A stretch of DNA of 64,000 nt from Thalassotalea eurytherma (lineage in GTDB: Bacteria; Pseudomonadota; Gammaproteobacteria; Enterobacterales; Alteromonadaceae). Of this stretch, positions 44,527 through 53,109 are shown piece after piece. The notes under the pieces are model-generated. The model had not been told where the DNA came from and searched no databases. It worked only from the letters and a program-made list of their open reading frames with translations. A program made the position numbers and the translations under genes. Positions within the stretch are counted from its first letter, which is position 1, and every line of letters starts with the position of its first letter. Where the stretch lies: contig NZ_BSSU01000013.1 of assembly GCF_030161415.1 (NCBI RefSeq), positions 62,001 through 126,000 on the forward strand. Reading direction: 5' to 3'.

Positions 44527-45682
44527 AGTTATAGATGTTAAGCGCATTGATGAATTATTTGCACAAGGCAATTCAGAACAGGCTCGGGATTTATTAAAGG
44601 CATTTTGTCAGGATAACTTAACCAACTTGAACCAGTGGTTGCGTTTAGGGATTGTTGAAGAACAACTTGGGACCAAGGAATCCACGGAGCAAGCTTACCA
44701 GCATTGCTTATCTATCGGGAGCCACTCTCCTCAGGTTTTGCTATTTGCAGGTATGTTTTTTCTAAATACCAATCAAAAAGATAAAGGTTTAGCATTGCTC
44801 TCCCTAGGGTTTGACATGGATAAGGGCATGATCTACTGGTTTCAAAATGAATCACTAGAAGAGCCTCTAAGAGCAAGATCATATTATGCAGGCCTTGCCT
44901 TACGTAATCATTATACTGAACTGTCTCAAATTAACTTAAAGCAATCGTCCCATTGTAATGGTGCCCTCTGGCCACAAACTCACAATGAAAATTGGCAGTA
45001 CCTTACTGAAAATCAAAAGCCACATTTATTTTATTTACCTAAATTAAAAGCTCAACCTATTTGGCCAAATGCAGCATTTTCTTGGGTTGATGTGTTTAAG
45101 GAAAACTTTGAGCCGTTAATGTCGGAATTTCGCCAAATTACTCAGGACATTGAAGAACAAGGCATGCCTTATGTCGATGAAAAGTTTGCCGATAAAAGTT
45201 TTGAAAAATTAGCCGGCTCTAAGAACTGGACAGCGTTGCATTTGTATCAAAACGGCGTGCCAAATACACCTATCATTGAGCGATTACCAAAGCTTCACAA
45301 GCTGCTAATGTCAATTGACCTTTATGGCTTAAATGAGCATCCGTACGAGGTATTCTTCTCTTTGTTGAAGGCAGGTCAGCATATCGTCCCGCACTATGGT
45401 TTATCAAACCATAGTTTAACGGTACACATTCCCTTTATTGTTGGTGACAGTGGCTGTTTGACCGTGGAAAATCAGCGAATTTCATGGCAAGTTGGAGACG
45501 CTATTGTGTTTGATGATTCATTTATTCATGAAGCAGAAAATACATCAGAACAAGATAGAGTCGTCTTAATTTTTTCGGTTTGGCATCCTGATTTAACCTT
45601 AGATGAACAAACTGCCATACAACAAAGCTTTAACGCACGGCAAACATGGTTAGACGAACGAACTAAGTACCTTACTGACTAA
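44519..45682 (+). CDS. Aspartyl/asparaginyl beta-hydroxylase family protein
   Basis: A 387-residue protein. The N-terminal part (1-110) is helical and TPR-like (ARDLLKAFCQDNLTNLNQWLRLG). The C-terminal domain is of the Asp/Asn beta-hydroxylase type, with iron/2OG-binding elements HIVPHYGLSNHSLTVHIPF, WQVGDAIVFDDSFIHEAEN and RVVLIFSVWHPDL. An upstream ATG at 44492 is rejected in favour of 44519, which has AGGAAC before it. It is the third gene of the operon and converges with the sulfotransferase gene, 12 bases away. No signal peptide is present, so hydroxylation would occur in the cytoplasm. Confidence 0.88.
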   Translation: MAKVIDVKRIDELFAQGNSEQARDLLKAFCQDNLTNLNQWLRLGIVEEQLGTKESTEQAYQHCLSIGSHSPQVLLFAGMFFLNTNQKDKGLALLSLGFDMDKGMIYWFQNESLEEPLRARSYYAGLALRNHYTELSQINLKQSSHCNGALWPQTHNENWQYLTENQKPHLFYLPKLKAQPIWPNAAFSWVDVFKENFEPLMSEFRQITQDIEEQGMPYVDEKFADKSFEKLAGSKNWTALHLYQNGVPNTPIIERLPKLHKLLMSIDLYGLNEHPYEVFFSLLKAGQHIVPHYGLSNHSLTVHIPFIVGDSGCLTVENQRISWQVGDAIVFDDSFIHEAENTSEQDRVVLIFSVWHPDLTLDEQTAIQQSFNARQTWLDERTKYLTD

Positions 45683-45694
45683 GCATTTAACTAG

Positions 45695-47527
45695 TTAAAG
45701 CTTTCTAATGAGTTGCTCATAAGCCTGTATAAATGGCGTCAGTTGCTTTTGGTAATGTTTTGAAAAACCAATTTTACTGCGGTTAATTGGTTTTCTTACC
45801 TGAGTTTCACTAAAGGTAAAACTAGCGACATTTTGTTTATGAAATTCTAAATATTCGTCTTGCCACGTTAACGCTAAATATTTAAAAAGCGTTTCGAACC
45901 CACCACTTGGGTTCGTTGCTAGATCTTCATAGTGAACATCGATGACTTGTTCTGGATACAAATCACGCCAGTAATCCATCAATTTGTTGGCTTCGACGAT
46001 GGCGTGTGCAATGTCTGTCAGGTTGCATGCGTAACTGTGTTGGCGATTAAAAAATTGTGAATAGATTGATAGGGCTAAATCATTTGGTGATCTGCGCATT
46101 TGAATGATTTTAGCATTAGGAAATGTCGCCAGTATGGCACCTACATACCTAAAATTATGTGGCATTTTGTCAACAATCTCGTGACTAGGTATTTTATTGA
46201 ATTTACGGTAAAACGCTTGGTGTTCAGTGCTGTTTTCTTGCAGCCAATTTGTAATCACCTCGTCAGAGAGATTTTCATTATACAAACGGTTTTCAAATAG
46301 GGTAGCAACTGCGTTACTTTCACCACAACTATCGATGGTTGGCAGTTGGCTCAATACTCGGTTAACAAGGGTTGTGCCTGAACGGGGCATGCCTACGACA
46401 AAGTAATGTTGAGTCGGCTTACTATCGTTTGGTAGTGCTGCATAATTTAGCTTTTTAAGACGCGTAAAAATACGCTCATCACGCGCACGATCGTAAGCAT
46501 TATCATCTTGTTTAAATTGCTGTGATTGTAGTTGGTTAGCTTTATCAAAGGTGGTGAACGCTTCTTGATATAAAGCGTCCTTTTGTAATGCTTTTGCTAG
46601 TGTGTATAGGTTGTGTTGTAAATCATAACTGTATTGAGAATCATCAGCTGTTAGCTGACTTAGTTGCTTAATACATTGTTTGTTATCTTCTTCGTTGCCC
46701 AAATCATGCTTAACCTGCCAGGCGAATTCTGCCTCCAGTTTTATTGAAATCGCTTTATCAGCGGCTACTAAGGCATCTGATTTATTATTCTCTAATCGAC
46801 AGACCTTACATTCAATGTCGTAACGCATTAAAGAAGTGTCTTTTAATGATATAGCGATATCTAGCTGAATTCGTGCATTGTTTACTTGCTTAGCCATCAA
46901 ATACAAATCGGCAAATCGCAAGTGCTTGGCACTTTCATTTTTATGATTGTCGATAAGTTTACTAAACACCTCGATGGCTTCATCGAATTTATCTAGCTTT
47001 GCAGCACAAATCGAAAGATTATTTAAAGGTACTTCTTCTTCGGGGAATTGTTTAACAAGCGCTTTAGCTTCAGTATAGGCCAGAAGCCATTGTTCTAACT
47101 TCATATAAGCCTGGCATTTTATGTTTTTCCCTGCAGGAATCTCAGGAGCTACTATGATCGCTTGCTCAAAGGTGTTTAGTTGCAAAGCGACGTTTGCTAA
47201 CTGAGTCTGAAGTGTTGGGTCACTGGGGCAATTTTTAATGCAAACTGGTAATAATTTTATTGCCGTTGCTCGTTGATTAGCACTTAATGTGGCAAGTAAG
47301 TAATTATACGCAATATCGAAAGCGTTAGGTTCATCGATTAATGCTTGTTCAAAAAGTGGCTGGGCTTGCAGGTAGTCATTTTTCTGATGATATAAAGTCG
47401 CTAAACCAAATAGCGCATCAGTATTTTTATTTGTCGCAAGTATTTGCTGGTAAAGCGCTTCAGCCTTTTCTAATTGGCCTTGTTGGTGAGCAGATTCTGC
47501 TAAAGCAAGAGTTTGAGACAATGACAT
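45695..47527 (-). CDS. TPR-containing sulfotransferase
   Basis: A 610-residue cytoplasmic protein with about 340 residues of TPR repeats followed by a sulfotransferase domain. The PAPS 5'-phosphosulfate loop is VVGMPRSGTTLVNRV (about 377-391) and the 3'-phosphate site is MRRSPNDLALSIYSQF. This TPR-sulfotransferase family is widespread in marine proteobacteria and often lies near TonB receptors. By analogy with tyrosylprotein sulfotransferases, a protein or peptide acceptor is plausible. It is convergent with the hydroxylase operon and divergent from the two small oxygenases. Confidence 0.88.
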   Translation of the reverse strand: MSLSQTLALAESAHQQGQLEKAEALYQQILATNKNTDALFGLATLYHQKNDYLQAQPLFEQALIDEPNAFDIAYNYLLATLSANQRATAIKLLPVCIKNCPSDPTLQTQLANVALQLNTFEQAIIVAPEIPAGKNIKCQAYMKLEQWLLAYTEAKALVKQFPEEEVPLNNLSICAAKLDKFDEAIEVFSKLIDNHKNESAKHLRFADLYLMAKQVNNARIQLDIAISLKDTSLMRYDIECKVCRLENNKSDALVAADKAISIKLEAEFAWQVKHDLGNEEDNKQCIKQLSQLTADDSQYSYDLQHNLYTLAKALQKDALYQEAFTTFDKANQLQSQQFKQDDNAYDRARDERIFTRLKKLNYAALPNDSKPTQHYFVVGMPRSGTTLVNRVLSQLPTIDSCGESNAVATLFENRLYNENLSDEVITNWLQENSTEHQAFYRKFNKIPSHEIVDKMPHNFRYVGAILATFPNAKIIQMRRSPNDLALSIYSQFFNRQHSYACNLTDIAHAIVEANKLMDYWRDLYPEQVIDVHYEDLATNPSGGFETLFKYLALTWQDEYLEFHKQNVASFTFSETQVRKPINRSKIGFSKHYQKQLTPFIQAYEQLIRKL

Positions 47528-47625
47528 AGAATTGATTACAGCTAACGGTTTGATATATTTTTTAAGATGATACTATAAGGCAACAAATATATTAATGCTT
47601 AATAAGCGAAACTGTTTTCAACAAT

Positions 47626-48342
47626 ATGCAGACCTTATCACTTAATCATCAAAAACCCGCGCCAGAACTGAGAGAATTTTTTCAAGAACATGGTTTTGTC
47701 AAAGTAAAAAAGGCACTATCTGAACAATCCGCACAAGCCATATATCAAACAATCAAATCACAGCCTACATGGAACCTTGTATTTGACGCAAATGGTAAGC
47801 ATCAAGATCTGAATAACCAAGAAGTTGCAAAGTGGTCAAATAGCCAGAAGAGCGAACTTCAAGACATTATTTATCAGCAGGCCTCAAATGGTTTTCAATA
47901 TCATTACGAAACCATTCCACTTTATGATATTTATCAAAATAACCTTATGCCGGGTCACTTCTTTAATCAAATTATTGAGTTTCTTAATGAAGAGACAACG
48001 TTAGATTTTTTTAGGGAGCTATTAGGAGCGCCAGATATCGCATTTGCGGATGGGCAAATTACCAAGTTTAGCGCGGGCCATTTTCTTAATGTTCACAATG
48101 ACGATGTCGAAAATAAAAATAGAGTGGCTGCCTATGTCATCAATTTAACACCTAGTTGGCAGGCAAATTGGGGTGGTGCATTACATTTACTTGATGATGA
48201 ACAGGCATTAAAGCAAAGTTTTTTACCAACTTTTAATGAAATTAATATTTTCAACATTCCTGTTGATCATTATGTTGGTTTTGTCAGTCCTTTTGCGTCA
48301 AAACCAAGACTATCTATTACCGGCTGGTTGCGCCGAAAATAA
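47626..48342 (+). CDS. 2OG-Fe(II) oxygenase, prolyl 4-hydroxylase-like (first of pair)
   Basis: A 238-residue soluble oxygenase of the prolyl-4-hydroxylase alpha-subunit-like superfamily. The HxD metal pair is in FLNVHNDD, the distal His in PVDHYVGFV and the 2OG-binding Arg in PRLSITGW. The double-stranded beta-helix core is intact (INLTPSWQANWGGALHLLDD). It is divergent from the sulfotransferase and followed 19 bases later by a paralogue. No strong ribosome binding site is seen before the ATG. The substrate is unknown; a protein proline or similar residue is the family expectation. Confidence 0.87.
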   Translation: MQTLSLNHQKPAPELREFFQEHGFVKVKKALSEQSAQAIYQTIKSQPTWNLVFDANGKHQDLNNQEVAKWSNSQKSELQDIIYQQASNGFQYHYETIPLYDIYQNNLMPGHFFNQIIEFLNEETTLDFFRELLGAPDIAFADGQITKFSAGHFLNVHNDDVENKNRVAAYVINLTPSWQANWGGALHLLDDEQALKQSFLPTFNEINIFNIPVDHYVGFVSPFASKPRLSITGWLRRK

Positions 48343-48361
48343 TCAAAATAAGAAGAATAGA

Positions 48362-49051
48362 ATGAATATAAATTTAACAAGCTTTGATTTAGCAAAACTC
48401 ACTGAACATTTTAATGAACATGGTTACGTTCGTGTTGATAACTTTTTATCCGTCGATGATGCAGATGCATTAGCTGACTTTTATAAAAATAGCTGTAAAT
48501 TCACTAATGCGTTCTTTACCGATAACCATAACCGTGAAGCAACAGATGAGCAGATAGGTGCTTTGTCCTTAGAGAAAAAGCGTGGTTTATATCAAGCCAT
48601 ACAACAGAATGCGGCAAAAGGTATTGGTTTTCTATACGGTAGAAAGAAAGTAGAAGTAACTGATACGGATCTGCCAGGGCAATTGTTAAAGGCAATGAAT
48701 GAAGAAGCGGTCGTTAACTTTATTAGCCAACTCACAACTAAACCCGAGTTAAAGTATGCAGATGGTCAGGCAACACGTTATCGCGTAGGTGATTTTCTTA
48801 CTCGCCATATTGACAACCTAGCAGGAGAAACTCGTCAAATTGCTTACGTTGTTGGCTTAACAAATCTGTGGCACCCGGATTGGGGAGGTTTGTTACAATT
48901 TTTTGAGCCAAATGGCGAGCCAACAAATAGTTTAGCGCCTACATTTAATAGTTTAACCCTATTTGATGTCAACAAGGTTCATTCAGTAACGTCTGTAGCG
49001 CCTTTTGCCCCGCAAAACAGATATTCATTAACGGGCTGGTATCGAAAATAA
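48362..49051 (+). CDS. 2OG-Fe(II) oxygenase, prolyl 4-hydroxylase-like (second of pair)
   Basis: A 229-residue paralogue of the preceding oxygenase. The metal pair is in LTRHIDNLAGE, the distal His in NKVHSVTSV and the Arg in NRYSLTGW; the core has NLWHPDWGGLLQFFEPNG. A longer frame starts at 48236 inside the preceding gene, but ATG at 48362 aligns with the paralogue (FNEHGYVRVDNFL versus FQEHGFVKVKKAL). The pair probably arose by tandem duplication and may hydroxylate two sites or two substrates. The TonB motor operon begins about 370 bases downstream. Confidence 0.87.
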   Translation: MNINLTSFDLAKLTEHFNEHGYVRVDNFLSVDDADALADFYKNSCKFTNAFFTDNHNREATDEQIGALSLEKKRGLYQAIQQNAAKGIGFLYGRKKVEVTDTDLPGQLLKAMNEEAVVNFISQLTTKPELKYADGQATRYRVGDFLTRHIDNLAGETRQIAYVVGLTNLWHPDWGGLLQFFEPNGEPTNSLAPTFNSLTLFDVNKVHSVTSVAPFAPQNRYSLTGWYRK

Positions 49052-49419
49052 AATTGGTTTATAAATAATCACTTGAATAAAAAATAAAATATTACATTTG
49101 ACTTACTACGAAGTAATTAGTAAAACATACAAACGCAAAAATTAGGTTAGCGGGAATATCTGAACGATTTAGTTACTCTAAAATAAAATGTATTGGCTGA
49201 TAATTAATCAAATTAGCTGAATATCTAAGCACAAAAAAGCTTGAATTTATTTTTTTAAATAAATTGGGCTATCTTTTTAGATCTCATATTGACACTTTGC
49301 GTGTCGTTTGGGACTATTGCGTGGTTTTATTCTAAAGAAACTAAAACTTAAGGCAGATTATTCTATTTGCATTAACATAATATTTGTTATCAAAACTAAA
49401 TAACAATTGGTTGGGAACT
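49052..49419. promoter_or_regulatory. Regulatory region before the TonB motor operon
   Basis: About 370 A+T-rich bases without a gene. TTGACA at 49289-49294 could be a -35 element. It overlaps the inverted repeat GACAC-TTTGC-GTGTC (49291-49305), a possible operator. A 5' leader of about 90 bases follows. No Fur box was recognised. Confidence 0.45.
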
Positions 49420-50199
49420 ATGTCCAAATTAAGTAAAAAAAGCCTTATCGCTTCAACGATAGCTGGCGCATTAGCTCTTACAGTAAGCAACTTTGCTGCT
49501 GCAGACGCTCTTAAAGATCTTCAAAAAGCAGAAGAAACAATCGTAAAGTCTTCAGCTAAATCTCAAAACAAAATCAACAACATCTACGAGCAAACGCAAG
49601 ACCTACTTGCCGAATACCGTAACGTAGTTGACCAAGCAGACGTTTTGGAAGGTTACAACGACCACGTACAACGTATGGTTGATGATCAAAATGCGAACAT
49701 CGCTTCATTAGAGCGCCAAATCGCAGGTATCGACAAAATCAAGCAAGGTGTTGTTCCTTTAATGTACAAGATGATTGATACATTAGAAAAGTTCGTTGAA
49801 TTGGATGTGCCAGTAAACCTTGAACCACGTAAAGAGCGTATCGCTAACTTACGCGACGTAATGAGTGATTCAAATGTTACAACTTCAGAGCAGTTCCGTT
49901 TAGTATTAGAAGCATACGAAATTGAAGCTGGTTACGGCACAATCTTCGATGCTTACCAAGGTGAATTAGACCTAGGTGGCTCAACAATCACTGCTGACTT
50001 CGTTCACATGGGCCGTGTTGCATTAATTGCTCAGTCTTTAGACTACAAGCAAGCATGGGTTTGGAACAACGAAGCGCGTTCTTGGGATCAATTAGGTGAT
50101 GAATACCTTAAAGGTATTACAGACACTATCCGTATGGCTCGTCAGCAATTGCCGATGGACTTAACTAAATTACCAGTATTTGCAGCAGGAGCTCAATAA
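49420..50199 (+). CDS. DUF3450 family periplasmic protein
   Basis: A 259-residue exported protein: a signal peptide ending in NFAAA, then a long coiled coil (about 30-110) and a helical C-terminal domain. It is of the DUF3450 type, which regularly begins TtpC-ExbB-ExbD-TonB operons in Vibrio and Shewanella. The start at 49420 (MSKLSKKSLIAS) is chosen over 49384 because it gives a normal signal peptide and follows GGGAAC. The stop overlaps the next start (TAATG). It is probably an accessory of the TonB complex in the periplasm; its exact role is unknown. Codons are highly biased. Confidence 0.88.
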   Translation: MSKLSKKSLIASTIAGALALTVSNFAAADALKDLQKAEETIVKSSAKSQNKINNIYEQTQDLLAEYRNVVDQADVLEGYNDHVQRMVDDQNANIASLERQIAGIDKIKQGVVPLMYKMIDTLEKFVELDVPVNLEPRKERIANLRDVMSDSNVTTSEQFRLVLEAYEIEAGYGTIFDAYQGELDLGGSTITADFVHMGRVALIAQSLDYKQAWVWNNEARSWDQLGDEYLKGITDTIRMARQQLPMDLTKLPVFAAGAQ

Positions 50200-51548
50200 T
50201 GAAAAAAGTAATTAATTTCGTATTACTTGCTGCATCTATGTCAGCAGGTTTCACCGCTGTTTCTCAAGCAAACGAGCTTGATGACTTATTGAAACAAGTT
50301 AAATCTGACCGTATTTCTGAAGCTAAAATTGACAAGCAACGTGAAGCTGAGTTCTTATCAGCACGTGCTGACAAAAACGCTTTATTGAAAAAAGCACAAA
50401 CGCGTTTAGCTAACGAACAAGCACGTAATACACGTTTAACTAAAGAATATGCAGCTAACGAAATCACATTAGCGCAAAAAGAAGTTGAATTAGACAACGC
50501 TAAAGGCACATTAGGTGAAATGTTCGGTGTAAGCCGTGCAGCTGCAGCTGATGCATATGGTCAAATCACTACTTCAATCGTAAGTGCTGAATTCCCAGGC
50601 CGTGGTGATGCTTTAGACCGTATCGCTAATGCTAAAGAAATTCCAGCATTAGAAGACTTAGAAGAGTTATGGTTTGCACTTCAAACTGAAATGACTGAGT
50701 CTGGTAAAGTTTCTAAATTTACGGCTGAAGTTGTAAACTTAGACGGTACGAAGGCTACTCAAGAAGTAACGCGTATCGGTAACTTCAACTTAGTAAATGT
50801 TGACGGTTTCTTAAACTACAACGATGAAGTTGGTCAAATTCAACCTTTAGCTAAGCAACCAGCAGGTTACATTTCAGCGACAGCGTCTGATTTCTTCGAC
50901 GCATCATCTGGTTTCTCAGGTGTTTACCTTGACCCTTCACGTGGCGCAATCTTAGCGTTAGAAACTCGTAAGCGTACGCTTATGGAATTCTACCACCAAG
51001 GTAAAGAAGTTGGTTACGGTATTACCGTATTGCTTATTATTGGTTTACTAATTGGCCTAGAGCGTATGGTAGTGTTAGGTGCAATGACTTCTAAGATCAA
51101 AGCACAAGAGAAGAACATTGATACGCCAAACGAAAACAACCCACTTGGTCGTTTATTAAAAGTTTACCAAGATAACAAAGGTGCTGATGCTGAAACATTA
51201 GAACTTAAACTTGATGAAGCTATTTTACGTGAAACGCCTAAAGTTGACCGTGGTATTAACTTAATTAAGATGTTCGCTGCTATCGCTCCTCTAATGGGTC
51301 TATTAGGTACTGTTATCGGTATGATCATGACCTTCCAAACGATTACATTATTCGGTACTGGTGACCCTAAAATCATGGCGGGTAACATCTCATTAGCACT
51401 TGTTACAACGGCATTAGGTCTAATCGCTGCATTACCACTAATCTTAGTTCACAGCATCGTTGCTGGTAAGAGCAAGTCGGTACTACACAAGCTAGACGAA
51501 CAATCTGCAGGTTTAATCGCTTCTATCGCAGAGAAGGAGTCTAAATAA
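50199..51548 (+). CDS. ttpC: Long MotA/TolQ/ExbB proton channel protein, TtpC-like
   Basis: A 449-residue inner-membrane protein. It has a signal sequence, a periplasmic coiled coil (about 25-110), a further periplasmic region to about 265, then a C-terminal ExbB/TolQ domain with three membrane helices, including LIKMFAAIAPLMGLLGTVIGM and ISLALVTTALGLIAALPLI. This extended form corresponds to TtpC of the Vibrio TonB2 system, which is essential there for TonB2 function. It overlaps DUF3450 and exbB by one base each. Confidence 0.9.
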   Translation: MKKVINFVLLAASMSAGFTAVSQANELDDLLKQVKSDRISEAKIDKQREAEFLSARADKNALLKKAQTRLANEQARNTRLTKEYAANEITLAQKEVELDNAKGTLGEMFGVSRAAAADAYGQITTSIVSAEFPGRGDALDRIANAKEIPALEDLEELWFALQTEMTESGKVSKFTAEVVNLDGTKATQEVTRIGNFNLVNVDGFLNYNDEVGQIQPLAKQPAGYISATASDFFDASSGFSGVYLDPSRGAILALETRKRTLMEFYHQGKEVGYGITVLLIIGLLIGLERMVVLGAMTSKIKAQEKNIDTPNENNPLGRLLKVYQDNKGADAETLELKLDEAILRETPKVDRGINLIKMFAAIAPLMGLLGTVIGMIMTFQTITLFGTGDPKIMAGNISLALVTTALGLIAALPLILVHSIVAGKSKSVLHKLDEQSAGLIASIAEKESK

Positions 51549-52072
51549 TGCTTTTCCTGATAGAGTTATTAGATTCTGTCAGGGGCTTTATTGCGCAAGG
51601 CGGTAATGTACTTTACATCGTCGCCTTTGCACTCTTTTTGATGTGGATCTTAATGATCGAGAAGTACTGGTATTTAGCCTCTGTTTACCCGAAAAAGCGT
51701 GATGATATTATCGCTCGCTGGGAAGCACGAACAGATACTACTTCTTGGTATGCACATCGAATCAGAGACAAATGGATCTCCGAAGCGACAGAAGAACTTG
51801 AAAGTCGTATGATTACGATTAAAACGTTAGTGGCAATGTGTCCGCTAATTGGTTTACTAGGTACTGTAACTGGCATGATTGGTGTATTCGAAGTTATGGC
51901 ACAGCAAGGTACTGGTAATCCTCGTCTAATGGCCGCAGGTATCTCAATGGCAACAATCCCGACAATGGCGGGTATGGTTGCAGCGTTATCTGGCGTGTTC
52001 TTTAGTTCAAGATTAGATACTAAAGTTAACATGGCGAAAGCCAAGTTAGTTGATAGCTTACCTCACCACTAG
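51548..52072 (+). CDS. exbB: ExbB-like proton channel protein
   Basis: A 174-residue inner-membrane protein with three helices (about 18-36, 90-112 and 132-155) and the ExbB signature CPLIGLLGTVTGMIGVF plus ISMATIPTMAGMVAALSGV. It forms the proton-conducting motor with ExbD and energises TonB. It is standard ExbB2 size and follows TtpC with one base shared (TAATG). A second ExbB-like partner in the same operon is characteristic of TonB2-type systems. Confidence 0.94.
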   Translation: MLFLIELLDSVRGFIAQGGNVLYIVAFALFLMWILMIEKYWYLASVYPKKRDDIIARWEARTDTTSWYAHRIRDKWISEATEELESRMITIKTLVAMCPLIGLLGTVTGMIGVFEVMAQQGTGNPRLMAAGISMATIPTMAGMVAALSGVFFSSRLDTKVNMAKAKLVDSLPHH

Positions 52073-52084
52073 AGAGAGATTGGA

Positions 52085-52486
52085 ATGGCACGTAAACGTA
52101 TTCGTGAAGAGGAAGAAGCAGCAATTGATATGACACCGATGCTAGACATCGTGTTTATCATGCTTATCTTCTTCATCGTTACCACCTCTTTCGTGAAGGA
52201 GGCAGGTATCGAAGTTAACAAACCAGTTGCTGTGAACCAAACAAAGCATAAAAATGCCAACGTGTTTATCGCAGTAAATGGTGATGGTGAAGTTTGGTTA
52301 AACAAGAAACAAGTTGATGTTGAGCGTGTCGCGGCAACATTAGAGAAGTTACTTGCAGAGCAACCAACCGACATCATCTTTATCCAAGCTGACAAAGAAG
52401 CTAAGCATAGCAACGTTGTTAAAGTGATGGATGCAATTAAAGAAGCAGGAATCGACCAGATTTCGATTGCGGCAGCTAAGGGGTAA
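52085..52486 (+). CDS. exbD: ExbD biopolymer transport protein
   Basis: A 133-residue protein with a short cytoplasmic N-terminus, one membrane helix (about 18-38) and a periplasmic domain. The conserved proton-pathway Asp is in IDMTPMLDIVFIMLIFFIVT. The ribosome binding site is GAGAGAGATTG. It couples proton flow through ExbB to conformational work on TonB. Confidence 0.95.
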   Translation: MARKRIREEEEAAIDMTPMLDIVFIMLIFFIVTTSFVKEAGIEVNKPVAVNQTKHKNANVFIAVNGDGEVWLNKKQVDVERVAATLEKLLAEQPTDIIFIQADKEAKHSNVVKVMDAIKEAGIDQISIAAAKG

Positions 52487-52489
52487 TTT

Positions 52490-53107
52490 ATGGTTCGATT
52501 ATTAGCATCAATTTTACTCGGCGCAGCAGTTACCTTTGGACTGTTCTCTTTCATGGCTTTCTTAGTACAATCAGGCGATCGTGCTCAAGAAGAAGTGCAA
52601 GACAATATTGTTGTAGAGGTTAATAGTACGCCACCTAAGTCAGCAGCAGAAACTCGTCGTCGTGTTCCACCGCCGCCGCCACCGCCGCCAAAAGCGCCAC
52701 CTAAGCCACAAGCGCCGGAGCCGGATACAAGTGCTAACAATGCAGGTATGTCTTTTGAAATGCCTTCAGTTAACCTTGGTGGAGCAGATACTGGTATGTC
52801 AGCACCTGGTGCAGGTTTTGCCCGTGACGGTGACGCAACACCTATCGTTCGTATCGAGCCTAAGTACCCAGTACAAGCAGCTCGTGACGGTAAAGAAGGT
52901 TGGGTACGTTTATCTTTCACTATCAACGAGATTGGTGGGGTAGAAGACGTAAAAGTTATCGAAGCACAACCGAAACGTATTTTTGACAAAGAAGCGCGTC
53001 GTGCACTTCGTAAGTGGAAATACAAGCCAAAAGTTGTTGACGGCAAGCCGCAAAAACAATTTGGTTTAACTGTTCAACTAGACTTTAAAATGGATGGAGG
53101 TGCGTAA
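52490..53107 (+). CDS. tonB: TonB energy transducer
   Basis: A 205-residue protein with an N-terminal membrane anchor (about 5-28), a short Pro-rich linker (RRRVPPPPPPPPKAPPKP) and a C-terminal TonB domain (about 118-203; VRIEPKYPVQAARDGKEGWV and ALRKWKYKPKVVDGK). The linker is shorter than in E. coli TonB, as in Vibrio TonB2. It presumably serves the receptor at 38816 and perhaps others. It starts 3 bases after exbD. Confidence 0.95.
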   Translation: MVRLLASILLGAAVTFGLFSFMAFLVQSGDRAQEEVQDNIVVEVNSTPPKSAAETRRRVPPPPPPPPKAPPKPQAPEPDTSANNAGMSFEMPSVNLGGADTGMSAPGAGFARDGDATPIVRIEPKYPVQAARDGKEGWVRLSFTINEIGGVEDVKVIEAQPKRIFDKEARRALRKWKYKPKVVDGKPQKQFGLTVQLDFKMDGGA

Positions 53108-53109
53108 TC

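Noticed and set aside
45676-45702. Palindrome TTTAACTAGTTAAA between AspH-type and sulfotransferase genes as a terminator
   Set aside because: It is short, A+T-only in the stem apart from one C-G pair on each side, and overlaps a stop codon; too weak to call.
52585-53046. Open frame on the minus strand of tonB
   Set aside because: It mirrors the Pro-rich coding region (poly-Gly on the other strand) and lacks a start context.
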